From Stenotrophomonas terrae (lineage in GTDB: Bacteria; Pseudomonadota; Gammaproteobacteria; Xanthomonadales; Xanthomonadaceae), in contig NZ_LDJJ01000033.1 in NCBI RefSeq assembly GCF_001431465.1, forward strand, positions 124,001 through 188,000: a DNA stretch of 64,000 nt, given 5' to 3'. Made by a program: the position numbers and the translations under genes. Each line of letters opens with the position of its first letter. The stretch's first letter is position 1. This document shows, piece by piece, positions 35,642 through 45,099 of this stretch. Under the pieces are notes generated by a model. The model was given only the letters and a program-made list of their open reading frames with translations, made no database searches and was not told where the DNA came from.

Positions 35642-37873
35642 ATGGAGTTCTTTCGTAACCTCAGTATCGCCAGAAAACTCGCACTAGCTTTCACCCTCAC
35701 CACCCTCACCACGCTGGCCATGGGCGGCTTCGCGGTGCTGCGCTTGAACCAGGCCAGCAGCCAGTTGGCGCAGGTCACCTCGCGCTACATGCCTGCGGTG
35801 CAGTACCTGGAGCGGATGCGCGCCGACCTGGCAGAGATCCGCATCGCCGAGCTGTCGCAGCTCTCGCACCTGCACGAGCCGGCCTTTGTGGCCGAGTACA
35901 ACCAGCGCATCCTCGACCAGCGGCAGAAGCTGGCCGAACACCGCAAACAGTACGAAGCCCTGCCCGCCGACGCCACCCAGCAAGGTCTGTATGCCGACAT
36001 GGGCAAGACCCTGGAGGCCTACTTCAACGCCCATACGCAGATGGAAAACGCCATCAGCGCCGGTGAGTTCGAGCTGGCGCAGAATATTTCCAACGACCAG
36101 TCACGCATCAGCCGGCGCGATCTGTTCGAAGCCGTCGAGAAGCTGAGCGGCCACGTTGCCTCGGTGCTGGACAAGGAGGTCGCCGACGCCAATGCAGCAC
36201 AGGCGCGCAGCAGCACCGCCATCATCATCTGCATGGTCCTGCTCGGCCTGCTCTCGGCTGCGTCGGGCGTGGTGATCGTGCGGGCGATTGTGCGTCCGGT
36301 GAATGAGGCGCTGCGGGCAGCCGATGACGTTGCCAATGGCCGCCTGGATGGCAGCATCGACAGCAGCCGCAAGGATGAAGTCGGCGCATTGTTGGCATCG
36401 ATGCAGCGCATGCAGAACCAGCTCAAGGCGGTGATCGGCGCACAGCGCGAGATGGCCCGCGAACACGACCAGGGCATGATCAGCTTCCGCATCGATGAAT
36501 CAAAATTCCCGGGCGAATACGGCCGCATGGTGGCCGAGGTCAATACCCTGGTTGCGCAGCATATCGGCGTCAAAATGCGGGTTGTGGAAGTGATGCGCCA
36601 TTACGCCCGCGGCGACCTGTCGGTGGACATGGACCGCCTGCCGGGCGAGAAGGCCGCCATCACCGAAGCCATGGACAGCACCAAGGCCAGCCTTGCCGCG
36701 ATCAACAATGAGATCAAGCGCTTGGCGCATGCTGCCGCCGCCGGCGACTTCAGCCTGCGCGGCAACGCCGACCAGTTCGAACACGATTTCCGCGCCATGG
36801 TCGGCGGTGTCAATTCCTTGATGGAATCCACCGAGGACAATCTCGGCCATCTGTCGCGGCTGCTGCAGGCCGTGGCGCAGGGCGACTTGACCCAGCGCAT
36901 GGAGGGTGATTTCCATGGTGTGTTCGCGCGCATGCGCGATGACGGCAATGCCACCATCGACCAGTTGGGCAGTATCGTCTCGCGTATCCAGGCTGCCAGC
37001 GGCAGCATCAGCCTGTCGGCCAGCGAAATCGCCACCGGCAACGACGACCTGTCGCGGCGTACCGAGCAGCAGGCCGCCAATCTGGAGGAAACCGCCGCCT
37101 CGATGGAGGAGCTCACCTCCACCGTCCGCCAGAACGCCGAGCACGCACGCCAGGCCGACCAGCTGGCACGCGGCGCGGCCGACGTTGCTGCCCAGGGTGG
37201 CGCGGTGGTCGGGCAGGTGGTTTCCACCATGACCTCGATCGAGCAGTCGTCACAGCGCATCGCCGACATCATCAGTGTGATCGACGGCATCGCCTTCCAG
37301 ACCAATATCCTGGCGCTCAACGCCGCCGTGGAAGCGGCTCGCGCAGGTGACCAGGGCCGCGGCTTTGCGGTGGTGGCATCGGAAGTGCGCACCCTGGCCC
37401 AGCGTTCGGCAGCCGCCGCCAAGGAGATCAAGGGCCTGATCGACACCTCGGTGGAGAAGGTCACCGAAGGGTCGCAGCTGGTGCGCCGCGCCGGCAGCAC
37501 CATGGACGAGATCGTCGCCTCGGTGCAGCGTGTGACCACCATCATGGCCGACATCTCCTCGGCCTCGCAGGAGCAGTCCAGCGGTATCGAACAGGTCAAC
37601 CAGACCGTGATGCAGATGGATGAGACCACCCAGCAGAATGCCGCGCTGGTGGAAGAAGCCACCGCCGCCGCACGTTCGATGGAAGACCAGGCACATCAAT
37701 TGTCCTCTGCGGTGGCGCAGTTCCGCCTGGCCGATACGGTCAGTGCATCGCTGGCCAAGGTGGCTGCCAGTGCCAGCGCCGCGCCGCCGCGTGGCCGCCC
37801 GGCCTTGCGTGCCATCCCCAAGCCCAGCAATCGCGCGCCCATCGCCAGTGCCGATGACTGGCAGGAGTTCTAA
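35642..37873 (+). CDS. Methyl-accepting chemotaxis protein 3 (four-helix-bundle sensor)
   Basis: 743 residues beginning MEFFRNLSIARKLALAF, with ATG preceded by GGAGAG. Periplasmic helical 4HB-type sensor (35-190), second membrane helix, HAMP, three HAMP-like repeats (RGDLSVDMDRLPGEKA, AGDFSLRGNADQ, QGDLTQRMEGD), and a signalling domain with the usual [15 protein letters not shown] tip. Ends DDWQEF, keeping the xWxxF tether. Related to but clearly diverged from mcp1. Confidence 0.93.
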   Translation: MEFFRNLSIARKLALAFTLTTLTTLAMGGFAVLRLNQASSQLAQVTSRYMPAVQYLERMRADLAEIRIAELSQLSHLHEPAFVAEYNQRILDQRQKLAEHRKQYEALPADATQQGLYADMGKTLEAYFNAHTQMENAISAGEFELAQNISNDQSRISRRDLFEAVEKLSGHVASVLDKEVADANAAQARSSTAIIICMVLLGLLSAASGVVIVRAIVRPVNEALRAADDVANGRLDGSIDSSRKDEVGALLASMQRMQNQLKAVIGAQREMAREHDQGMISFRIDESKFPGEYGRMVAEVNTLVAQHIGVKMRVVEVMRHYARGDLSVDMDRLPGEKAAITEAMDSTKASLAAINNEIKRLAHAAAAGDFSLRGNADQFEHDFRAMVGGVNSLMESTEDNLGHLSRLLQAVAQGDLTQRMEGDFHGVFARMRDDGNATIDQLGSIVSRIQAASGSISLSASEIATGNDDLSRRTEQQAANLEETAASMEELTSTVRQNAEHARQADQLARGAADVAAQGGAVVGQVVSTMTSIEQSSQRIADIISVIDGIAFQTNILALNAAVEAARAGDQGRGFAVVASEVRTLAQRSAAAAKEIKGLIDTSVEKVTEGSQLVRRAGSTMDEIVASVQRVTTIMADISSASQEQSSGIEQVNQTVMQMDETTQQNAALVEEATAAARSMEDQAHQLSSAVAQFRLADTVSASLAKVAASASAAPPRGRPALRAIPKPSNRAPIASADDWQEF

Positions 37874-37880
37874 GCCGTAA

Positions 37881-37934
37881 CTGACGGCGGCGGGCGGGCA
37901 ACTCTCCGGCCCGCCCGCCGCCGTCAGCTGTTTT
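37881..37934 (+). terminator. Terminator of mcp3
   Basis: Perfect 19-bp stem CTGACGGCGGCGGGCGGGC (37881-37899) with its complement (37909-37927), followed by CTGTTTT. Confidence 0.85.
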
Positions 37935-38258
37935 CCGCTTCGGCGCAGATCACGCTGAAAGCCGCGCTGGAGCAAGGCAGGGCGAACACAACATCGCTTC
38001 GGCGCTCGAAACAGCGCCGTATCAGCGTGGTCGCCGCAGCGAGCTACAAGCGCACACCCACCCAGACCAGTCGCGGGGCATGTTTCATCCCTGCGCAACG
38101 GAGCGGCTTGGCGAACACTGGAACAAGCCCGGCGCGGCAACATGTGCAACGTCAAAATGCTGACATGGCGCAGATTGGCCCTGCTCGTGCCATTGCAGCT
38201 TCCGCAACCGGCGCAAGTGAATTCGGCGGTGCTAGCTCAAGGGTCGTAACAGGCCGGC
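37935..38258. other. Non-coding spacer between mcp3 and the PilZ gene
   Basis: No convincing gene. It contains a foldable stretch: outer helix CACGCTGA/TCAGCGTG (37951-37958 with 38022-38029) enclosing hairpin CGGCGCT/AGCGCCG (38000-38019). A small RNA is possible but no promoter or terminator was recognised for it. Confidence 0.3.
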
Positions 38259-38285
38259 TAAAGATGTTAAAAAGGCGGCCGTTAT
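38259..38285 (+). promoter_or_regulatory. Sigma-28 promoter of the PilZ gene
   Basis: TAAA (38259-38262), 15 bp, GCCGTTAT (38278-38285), giving a ~50-nt leader to ATG 38345. It lies inside a longer open frame and is the main reason for preferring the downstream start. Confidence 0.7.
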
Positions 38286-38344
38286 CACAGTTTGTGGCAT
38301 GTCCTCCTTGCCACACCGATCATCGGCCAACCAACACCGTGTCC

Positions 38345-39112
38345 ATGCCCGACCACGAATCTGCACCGACGCCTTCGCCCCACGCCGGCAACCTGTATGC
38401 CGACGACCGCTACATGGTGCGCAACCCGCATCAGGTACGGCATCTGCTGCAGGCCATGATCGATCAGCGTTCGATGATCAATGTGCATCCGGACGGCCGC
38501 GACCAGTCCTTCCCTTCGGCGGTGCTTGAGGTGGACATGCAGGGCCTGCTGCTGGATGCCAGTCCGGTGCCCTCGATCAACCGCAGCGCGGAAACAGCCA
38601 GCACCCTGCTCTGCTTCGGCCAGGTCGACAAGGTGATGGTGCGCTTCCAGCTGCATGGCCAGCGCCGGGTTGACCGGGGCGACCATGTTGGCTTCGAGGT
38701 GCCGTTGCCGGAGGAGGTGTATCACCTGCAGCGGCGCGAGTTCTATCGGCTGGAAACGCCGGTGGGCGATTCGCCGTACTGCGTGCTGCCCGACCCGGAC
38801 GGCGGCGAACCCAGCCGCTGGCGGGTGCTGGACATCAGCGCCGGCGGTATTGCGCTGCTGCTGCCGCCAGACCAGGACCTGCTCAAACTGCAGAGCCGCT
38901 ATTCCGGCTGCGTGCTGGAGATCCCCGAGGGCGGCCCGGTCAAGACCCGGTTGGTGGTCTGCAACCTGCGCCAGCAGAAGCAACCCAATGGCCTGGAGAT
39001 GACCCGTATCGGCCTGCGTTTTGACGACTTGCCGCGCGGCGCGGACAACATCATCCAGCGCTATATCTTCAGGATTGATCGCCTGCGCAAGGCCCGCAGC
39101 AACGGCGAATAA
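38345..39112 (+). CDS. YcgR-like PilZ c-di-GMP flagellar brake protein
   Basis: 255 residues from ATG 38345 (MPDHESAPTPSPHAG). The N-terminal half (about 20-125) matches the YcgR N domain, and the C-terminal PilZ domain carries both c-di-GMP motifs: RREFYR and DISAGG. In enteric bacteria and pseudomonads YcgR/FlgZ binds the motor or stator when c-di-GMP rises and slows swimming. An upstream extension of the frame (from 38027) overlaps the sigma-28 promoter and is not used here. It is the c-di-GMP effector of this cluster alongside the MHYT-GGDEF-EAL protein. Confidence 0.88.
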   Translation: MPDHESAPTPSPHAGNLYADDRYMVRNPHQVRHLLQAMIDQRSMINVHPDGRDQSFPSAVLEVDMQGLLLDASPVPSINRSAETASTLLCFGQVDKVMVRFQLHGQRRVDRGDHVGFEVPLPEEVYHLQRREFYRLETPVGDSPYCVLPDPDGGEPSRWRVLDISAGGIALLLPPDQDLLKLQSRYSGCVLEIPEGGPVKTRLVVCNLRQQKQPNGLEMTRIGLRFDDLPRGADNIIQRYIFRIDRLRKARSNGE

Positions 39113-39269
39113 GCCGCGGCCATTGACCAGCCTGCAGCGGGGAGTCTGGTTCCAGGCCTGCAGCGGTTCAGCACCAGCGGCAGCGCTCTGGCTCTGGCTC
39201 TGGCCCGGGCCAACACCTGCCCCAGCGCCCCTGCGATCTGCAGCATTCCCGGATTCCCTCCCCGGCGCC

Positions 39270-39296
39270 TAAAGTCCCGGCCGCCAGCGCCGATAC
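39270..39296 (+). promoter_or_regulatory. Sigma-28 promoter of cheW
   Basis: TAAA (39270-39273), 15 bp, GCCGATAC (39289-39296), about 50 bp before the cheW ATG. The best match in the window. Confidence 0.8.
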
Positions 39297-39346
39297 CGAT
39301 GCATCAGCCGCATCGCATCGGCAGCCCGCCAGGACCAGGATCCGCC

Positions 39347-39838
39347 ATGAATGACTCCCGCACCACCGCCACCGACACCACCGGCGGCGAGTACCTCAGC
39401 TTCACCCTCGGCAACGAGCACTACGGCGTGGATATCCTCAAGGTGCAGGAAATCCGCGGTTATGACGCCGTTACCCGGGTGCCGGATGCACCGGACTACA
39501 TCAAGGGCGTGATCAACCTGCGCGGCACCATCGTGCCGGTCATCGACCTGCGCCTGAAGCTGCGCCTGGACGAGGCCCGCTATGACGCCTTCACCGTGAT
39601 GATCGTGCTCAATGTCGAAGACCGCGTGGTCGGCATCGTGGTGGACAGCGTTTCGGATGTGATCCCGCTCAACGCCGACCAGATCCGCCCGACCCCGGAG
39701 TTCGGCGCTGCCGTCGATACCCGCTTCATTTCCGGCATCGGCACCCAGGACGACCGCATGCTGATCCTGCTGGATATTGAAACCCTGCTCGACACCGCCG
39801 ACCTCGGCCAGCCAAGCACCGCTGAAGAAGCCGCCTGA
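39347..39838 (+). CDS. cheW: Chemotaxis coupling protein CheW
   Basis: 163 residues from ATG 39347. Two beta-barrel halves with LSFTLGNEHYGVDILKVQEI, GVINLRGTIVPVIDLR and GIVVDSVSDV, the family hallmarks. It couples MCPs to CheA. The first ~12 residues are polar and unstructured. It has its own promoter and is followed by an independently promoted exported protein. Confidence 0.95.
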   Translation: MNDSRTTATDTTGGEYLSFTLGNEHYGVDILKVQEIRGYDAVTRVPDAPDYIKGVINLRGTIVPVIDLRLKLRLDEARYDAFTVMIVLNVEDRVVGIVVDSVSDVIPLNADQIRPTPEFGAAVDTRFISGIGTQDDRMLILLDIETLLDTADLGQPSTAEEAA

Positions 39839-39880
39839 CGAGCACATCTGCGAAGCCGATCACATTTTCATGCATGCAAT

Positions 39881-39907
39881 TCAAGCGCGGCAAATCGTGG
39901 CCGATAG
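39881..39907 (+). promoter_or_regulatory. Sigma-28 promoter of the exported OB-fold-like gene
   Basis: TCAA (39881-39884), 15 bp, GCCGATAG (39900-39907), 55 bp before ATG 39963. Confidence 0.75.
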
Positions 39908-39962
39908 CCCTTGCATGCCCGTCCTCCCCGACCGGCCCCACTTCCTCATCCCGGAGTTTCCG

Positions 39963-40346
39963 ATGTACAAGCACCTGCTTCCGCTGTTTGCTGCCACCGT
40001 ATTGGCCACCGTCGCCTTTGACGCTGCCGCCGATGCCGAGATGATCCCGCCGGAAAGCGCCGCGCGTTTCGCCGGCAAGGACGGCATGGTCTGTGGCAAG
40101 GTCGAAAAGGCACGCTACGCCGAAGGCTCCGAGGGTCAGCCGACCTTCCTGCATATGGGCGGCATGTTCCCGCGCCACACCTTCTCGGCCCGCATCGCTG
40201 GCAGCAACCGCAGCAAATTTGGCTTCCCGCTGGAAACGCTGGAAGGCAAGACCGTCTGCGTGATCGGCAAGATCCAGCGCGATGCCTCGCGCGCCGAGAT
40301 CGAAGTCGCCTCGCCGGCCAACCTGAAGCTGGCCAACATCAAGTAA
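39963..40346 (+). CDS. Small exported protein with OB-fold-like sequence, putative FliA regulon member
   Basis: 127 residues. Signal peptide (MYKHLLPLFAATVLATVAFDAAADA, cleaved after an Ala) followed by a ~100-residue domain. The pattern VCGKVEKARY...FLHMGG...GKTVCVIGKIQ...AEIEVASP resembles the OB-fold domains found in exported nucleic-acid- or ligand-binding proteins, in which a GKxVxVxGxI strand precedes a final ExxxxSP turn. Two cysteines remain in the mature part and may pair in the periplasm. It has its own sigma-28 promoter and lies between cheW and mcp4; an 84-bp gap with a hairpin leads to mcp4, which shows no promoter of its own. Function unknown. Confidence 0.7.
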   Translation: MYKHLLPLFAATVLATVAFDAAADAEMIPPESAARFAGKDGMVCGKVEKARYAEGSEGQPTFLHMGGMFPRHTFSARIAGSNRSKFGFPLETLEGKTVCVIGKIQRDASRAEIEVASPANLKLANIK

Positions 40347-40358
40347 TCCGCCTTTTGT

Positions 40359-40379
40359 CACGCCGGCGGCGCCGGCGTG
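40359..40379 (+). other. Hairpin before mcp4
   Basis: Perfect 9-bp stem CACGCCGGC/GCCGGCGTG around GGC, between the OB-fold-like gene and mcp4. With no T tract, it could be a partial attenuator if mcp4 is read from the upstream promoter. Confidence 0.4.
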
Positions 40380-40429
40380 CCATCCCGCGCCACTGACCTG
40401 GCAGGGACTGTTCCCGGAGATCGCGCAAG

Positions 40430-42811
40430 ATGCAGTGGATCAACTCGCTGAAACTGAAGCCCAAGCTGATGCTTACCTTCGGTGTCGTGCTGTTCGTCAT
40501 GTTGTTGCAGGGTATCGTCGCCTACCGCGGCCTGCATTCACTGAACAACGTCACCACCGACCTTGCTGAAAAGCGCATGCCCAGCCTCCGCACCAACGGT
40601 GAGTTGAGCGGCATGGTCAGCGAGTACCGCAACGCGTCCTACCAGAGCCTGGTACGCGCCAGCGACGACGTCAAAGCCGATGCCAAGGCACGTGCCACCG
40701 AACTGCGCATGCAGATCGATACCACCATCGCCGCCTATCCGAAGCTGATCGACAGTCCCGAACAGAAGAAGCTGTTCGATACCTTTGTCGCCGACTGGGG
40801 CAAGACCGCCGCGTCCTATGATGCGGTGAGCGAGATGCTGGCGCTGGACCTGCCGGATGACGCCATCGACACCTTCGTCGGCGAAACCCGCAACCTGCAC
40901 CGCAACGCCTATGCTGCCCTGCAGGCACTGGCTGCCAACGACAACCTGCGTGCGCAGGCCGCGGCCAAACAGGCCGCTGAAACCTACCGCAACTCGGCAC
41001 TGGTCGGCATCATCGCCGTACTGATTGGTGGTGCCGCAGGCCTGGCACTGGTCTGGTTGTTTGCCCGCTCGCTGGTCGCAGCCATGCGTGGTGCGGTGGA
41101 TGTCGCCAACGAAGTGGCAAGCGGCAAGCTGGATGGCTCCATCGACGTCTCCCGCGCCGACGAAGTGGGCGACCTGCTGCGTGCCATGCAGCGCATGCAG
41201 CGCGATCTGCGTGAGCGCATCGAACACGAAACGGTGATCGCCAACGAGAACCTGCGCATCCGCACCGCGCTGGATTACTCCTCCACCGGCGTGTTCCTGA
41301 CCAACAACGATCTGGAAATCGTCTACGCCAACCGCGCCCTGCTCGACAAGCTCAGCGAGCACCAGGAGCAGTTCAGCAACACGCTGACCGACTTCGACGC
41401 CAGCAAGCCGCTCATCGGCCAGCCGGTGACCGTGCTCGAGCACCGTGGCGAAATCGACGGCAAGGTGATGGAAGCACTGGACAAGCACGGCGTGTTCAAG
41501 CGTGAGATGCGCTTTGGCGAGGCCGAGTTCGCACAGACCATTTCGGTGATCCGCGACGACAACAACCAGCCGGTTGGCCACGTCGTTGAATGGCGTGACC
41601 GCAGCACCGAGGCACAGGTCGAGAAGGAAGTGGCGCGCATCATCGAGGCTGCCGCCGCAGGCGACCTCAGTGGCCGCATCGGCACCGCCGACAAGGACGG
41701 CTTCTTCCTGCAGCTCGCCAGCCAGATCAACGGCCTGCTGGATGCCAATGCCAGCAGCCTGGAACAGATCTCCGCACTGCTGTCGGCACTGTCGCGTGGT
41801 GACCTGACCGTGCGCATGCACGGCGACTACCAGGGCGTGTTCGCCACCATGCGCGACGACGCCAACGCCACTGCCGAGCAGCTGACCGGCATCGTTGGTC
41901 GCATCAAGCACTCGTCGGTGTCGATCAATTCGGCCGCCAGCGAGATTGCCGCCGGCAACAACGACCTGTCGCGTCGTACCGAGCAGCAGGCCGCCAACCT
42001 GGAAGAAACCGCCGCCTCGATGGAGGAACTCACCTCCACCGTGCGCCAGAATGCCGAATCTGCCCGCCAGGCCAACCAGCTCGCCATCGGCGCCGCCTCG
42101 GTGGCCTCGCAGGGCGGTGACGTGGTCAGCCAGGTGGTCACCACCATGACCCAGATCGAGCAGTCCTCGCGCAAGATCGCCGAGATCATCTCGGTCATCG
42201 ACGGCATCGCCTTCCAGACCAATATCCTGGCCTTGAATGCGGCAGTGGAAGCAGCACGTGCGGGTGAGCAGGGCCGCGGCTTCGCCGTGGTTGCCTCGGA
42301 AGTCCGTACGCTGGCACAACGTTCGGCGGGCGCCGCGAAGGAGATCAAGGGCCTGATCGACGACTCGGTCGGCAAGGTTGCCGACGGCTCGGCGCTGGTC
42401 CGCAAGGCCGGCACCACGATGGGCGAGATCGTCGCATCGGTGCAGCGCGTCACCGACATCATGGCCGAGATCTCCGCTGCCTCGCAGGAACAGAGTGCCG
42501 GCATCGAGCAGGTCAACCAGACCATCGTGCAGATGGACGAAACCACCCAGCAGAACGCCGCGCTGGTGGAAGAAGCCACCGCCTCGGCGCGCTCCATGGA
42601 AGAACAGGCCGCGCAGCTGGCCAGCGTGGTCTCGGTGTTCCTGCTGGAGCAGGATGAGGAAGCCGATGCGTTGGTCGCCACCGCCACCGCCAAGCGCGAG
42701 CCGCTGCAACGCAGCGCTTCGACGCGCGCACCGGCACCCGCGCCGCGGCGTCGGACCAGCGCCTCTACCGCCGTAGCTGAATTAGCAGACTCCGACTGGC
42801 AGGAGTTCTGA
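40430..42811 (+). CDS. Methyl-accepting chemotaxis protein 4 (4HB sensor plus cytoplasmic PAS)
   Basis: 793 residues (GGAGA nine bases before ATG). Periplasmic four-helix-bundle sensor (35-185), membrane helix, HAMP, then a PAS-like domain (about 280-395: [18 protein letters not shown]..., [22 protein letters not shown]) inserted before the HAMP-like linkers, and the standard signalling hairpin. The PAS could monitor redox state or a small ligand inside the cell, giving a two-sided receptor. C-terminus DSDWQEF keeps the CheR/CheB-type tether. No sigma-28 site was found immediately upstream. Confidence 0.92.
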   Translation: MQWINSLKLKPKLMLTFGVVLFVMLLQGIVAYRGLHSLNNVTTDLAEKRMPSLRTNGELSGMVSEYRNASYQSLVRASDDVKADAKARATELRMQIDTTIAAYPKLIDSPEQKKLFDTFVADWGKTAASYDAVSEMLALDLPDDAIDTFVGETRNLHRNAYAALQALAANDNLRAQAAAKQAAETYRNSALVGIIAVLIGGAAGLALVWLFARSLVAAMRGAVDVANEVASGKLDGSIDVSRADEVGDLLRAMQRMQRDLRERIEHETVIANENLRIRTALDYSSTGVFLTNNDLEIVYANRALLDKLSEHQEQFSNTLTDFDASKPLIGQPVTVLEHRGEIDGKVMEALDKHGVFKREMRFGEAEFAQTISVIRDDNNQPVGHVVEWRDRSTEAQVEKEVARIIEAAAAGDLSGRIGTADKDGFFLQLASQINGLLDANASSLEQISALLSALSRGDLTVRMHGDYQGVFATMRDDANATAEQLTGIVGRIKHSSVSINSAASEIAAGNNDLSRRTEQQAANLEETAASMEELTSTVRQNAESARQANQLAIGAASVASQGGDVVSQVVTTMTQIEQSSRKIAEIISVIDGIAFQTNILALNAAVEAARAGEQGRGFAVVASEVRTLAQRSAGAAKEIKGLIDDSVGKVADGSALVRKAGTTMGEIVASVQRVTDIMAEISAASQEQSAGIEQVNQTIVQMDETTQQNAALVEEATASARSMEEQAAQLASVVSVFLLEQDEEADALVATATAKREPLQRSASTRAPAPAPRRRTSASTAVAELADSDWQEF

Positions 42812-42817
42812 TCTACC

Positions 42818-42845
42818 AAAAACCCCAGCTAAGGCTGGGGTTTTT
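42818..42845 (+). terminator. Rho-independent terminator of mcp4
   Basis: Perfect 12-bp stem AAAAACCCCAGC/GCTGGGGTTTTT with loop TAAG and a T run. Confidence 0.92.
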
Positions 42846-42851
42846 ACCTAC

Positions 42852-42878
42852 TTCATTCGCCAACACTGCGGCCGATAC
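42852..42878 (+). promoter_or_regulatory. Sigma-28 promoter of mcp5-cheR-cheD-cheB
   Basis: TTCA (42852-42855), 15 bp, GCCGATAC (42871-42878). The -10 is near-perfect and the -35 weak. About 40 bp before the mcp5 ATG. Confidence 0.6.
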
Positions 42879-42918
42879 CAGAGTATCCCCCGCCAATTGC
42901 GCCCTGCGCCCTATTCCC

Positions 42919-45084
42919 ATGAATATCCAGCAGCTCTGGTCCAACTACCTCTCGAACATATCGGTGCGGCGCAAGCTGAACCTGCTGACGGTGCTGATCG
43001 CGCTTGGCGTCATTGCCTTGGCCGTGCTCAGCGCCCGCATGCAGTACCTGGATCTGATCGAGACACGCAAGCTGTCGCTGAGCAACCGCGTGGAGCTTGG
43101 CAAGACCGTGCTGGCCAACTTCCACGACCGGGCAAAGGCCGGCGAACTGAGCGATGCCGATGCGCGCCAGCAGGCTTTGGCGGTGCTGGCCACCATGTAC
43201 TCGGACAGCGGTGGCTCTTCATTTGAGGTGTATGGCGACGACAACACCATGCTGTTGCATCCCTTCAACAAGGAGATGATCGGCAAGCAGCTGTCGCAGT
43301 TCACGGACAGCAATGGCCTGCGCATGTATGAGGAGCAGGTCAAGGCCGCACGCAATGGCGGTGGCTTCGTGCAGTACCTGGTGAATCCGGCGGGCACGAA
43401 GGGCAGCGTTGAGCAGATCTCCTATGCCACCGCGTTTGCACCTTGGAACATGGTGCTGTCCAGCGGCGTCTACATGAACTCCAGCCTCACCCATGCATTG
43501 CAGTTCACCGGCATCATGACCCTGGCCGGCGGCTTGCTGATCCTGCTCGTCATTGCCTTGAACTGGTTCATCGGCAGCCGCATCGTGGTGCCGCTGCGCA
43601 GCGCCACCGGCATTGCCAAGGCCATTGCCAGCGGCCGCCTCGACAACGTCATCCCGCCGCCGAGCAAGGACGAGACCGGCCAGCTGCTGACCAGCATGCG
43701 CGACATGCAGACCCAGCTGCATGCAGTGATTGAAGCGCAGAACGAAATGGCCCGGCAGCACGATGCCGGTTTCATCAGCTATCGCATCGACCCCACTCCC
43801 TTCCCCGGCGAGTACGGGGTAATGGTCAGTGAGACCAATACCCTGGTGGCCACCCATATCGCGGTGAAGATGGATGTCATCGCCCTCGCCCAGCGTTATG
43901 CGGTGGGCGATTTGAGCCAGGACATGGCCGATCTGCCCGGTGAGAAGCGGGTCATCACCGAGACCATGGCGGCGATCAAGCGCAACCTGGGCGCGATCAA
44001 CGCACAGATCAAGCAGCTGGCCACCGCCGCTGCCGCCGGCGATTTCAGCCAGCGCGGTGACGAAGCCCGCTTCGAGTACGACTTCCAGGCCATGGTGCGC
44101 AGCCTCAACGCGATGATGCGCAACAGCGACCAGAACCTGGGGCAGATTTCCGGCCTGCTGCGCGCCCTGGCCGACGGCGACCTTACCGTCAGCATGCAGG
44201 GGCAGTTCCAGGGCGTGTTCGCGCAGATGCGCGACGACGCCAGTCGCACCATCCACCAGCTTGGCGCCATCGTCGCGCGCATCCAGCAGTCGGCACACAA
44301 CATCAATGTATCGGCCGGCGAAATCACCAACGGCAACACCGATCTGTCCCAGCGTACCGAGATGCAGGCTGCCAATCTCGAGGAAACGGCAGCCTCGATG
44401 GAGGAACTCACCTCCACCGTCCGCCAGAACGCCGAGTCGGCGCGCCAGGCCAACCAGCTGGCGATCGGCGCTGCCACCGTCGCCACCCGTGGCGGTCAGG
44501 TGGTGGATGACGTGATCACCACCATGGGCCACATCGAGCAGGCCTCGCGGCGCATTGCCGACATCATCAGCGTGATTGACGGTATCTCGTTCCAGACCAA
44601 CATCCTCGCCCTCAACGCTGCCGTCGAGGCTGCACGTGCCGGCGAGCAAGGCCGCGGTTTTGCGGTTGTCGCCGCCGAGGTGCGGACCCTGGCGCAGCGT
44701 TCGGCCGGTGCAGCCAAGGAGATCAAGGGCCTGATCGACGACTCGGTCGGCAAGGTCACCGAGGGCTCGCAGCTGGTGCAGCAGGCCGGCACCACCATGG
44801 ATGAGATCGTCTCGTCGGTGCAGCAGGTCACCAGCATCATCGGTGAGATCTCCGCGGCCTCGCAGGAACAGACCGCCGGCATCGAGCAGGTCAATCAGAC
44901 GGTCATCCAGATGGACGAGACCACCCAGCAGAATGCCGCGCTGGTGGAAGAAGCCATGGCCGCCGCGCGTGCCATGGAAGACCAGGCGCAGCTGCTGGAC
45001 CAGGCCGTGGCGGTGTTCCGTCTGCAGCAGACCACAGGCCGTGCCTCGCACGCCGATTCCGCATCGCTGGCCTTGGCCAGCTGA
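42919..45084 (+). CDS. Methyl-accepting chemotaxis protein 5 (sCache sensor)
   Basis: 721 residues. First membrane helix near 20-40, then a ~150-residue periplasmic sCache_2-type domain ([36 protein letters not shown]), often used for carboxylates and other small ligands. Second membrane helix, HAMP, HAMP-like linkers and signalling domain follow. Unlike the other four MCPs it ends in SASLALAS, with no xWxxF peptide, so its adaptation may rely on neighbours. Cotranscribed with cheR, cheD and cheB (16-bp gap, then overlaps). Confidence 0.93.
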   Translation: MNIQQLWSNYLSNISVRRKLNLLTVLIALGVIALAVLSARMQYLDLIETRKLSLSNRVELGKTVLANFHDRAKAGELSDADARQQALAVLATMYSDSGGSSFEVYGDDNTMLLHPFNKEMIGKQLSQFTDSNGLRMYEEQVKAARNGGGFVQYLVNPAGTKGSVEQISYATAFAPWNMVLSSGVYMNSSLTHALQFTGIMTLAGGLLILLVIALNWFIGSRIVVPLRSATGIAKAIASGRLDNVIPPPSKDETGQLLTSMRDMQTQLHAVIEAQNEMARQHDAGFISYRIDPTPFPGEYGVMVSETNTLVATHIAVKMDVIALAQRYAVGDLSQDMADLPGEKRVITETMAAIKRNLGAINAQIKQLATAAAAGDFSQRGDEARFEYDFQAMVRSLNAMMRNSDQNLGQISGLLRALADGDLTVSMQGQFQGVFAQMRDDASRTIHQLGAIVARIQQSAHNINVSAGEITNGNTDLSQRTEMQAANLEETAASMEELTSTVRQNAESARQANQLAIGAATVATRGGQVVDDVITTMGHIEQASRRIADIISVIDGISFQTNILALNAAVEAARAGEQGRGFAVVAAEVRTLAQRSAGAAKEIKGLIDDSVGKVTEGSQLVQQAGTTMDEIVSSVQQVTSIIGEISAASQEQTAGIEQVNQTVIQMDETTQQNAALVEEAMAAARAMEDQAQLLDQAVAVFRLQQTTGRASHADSASLALAS

Positions 45085-45099
45085 AGAGACACCCCGATC

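Noticed and set aside
38027-38344. N-terminal extension of the PilZ protein by ~106 residues
   Set aside because: It overlaps a good sigma-28 promoter, contains no domain and has unusual composition; the start at 38345 fits the family.
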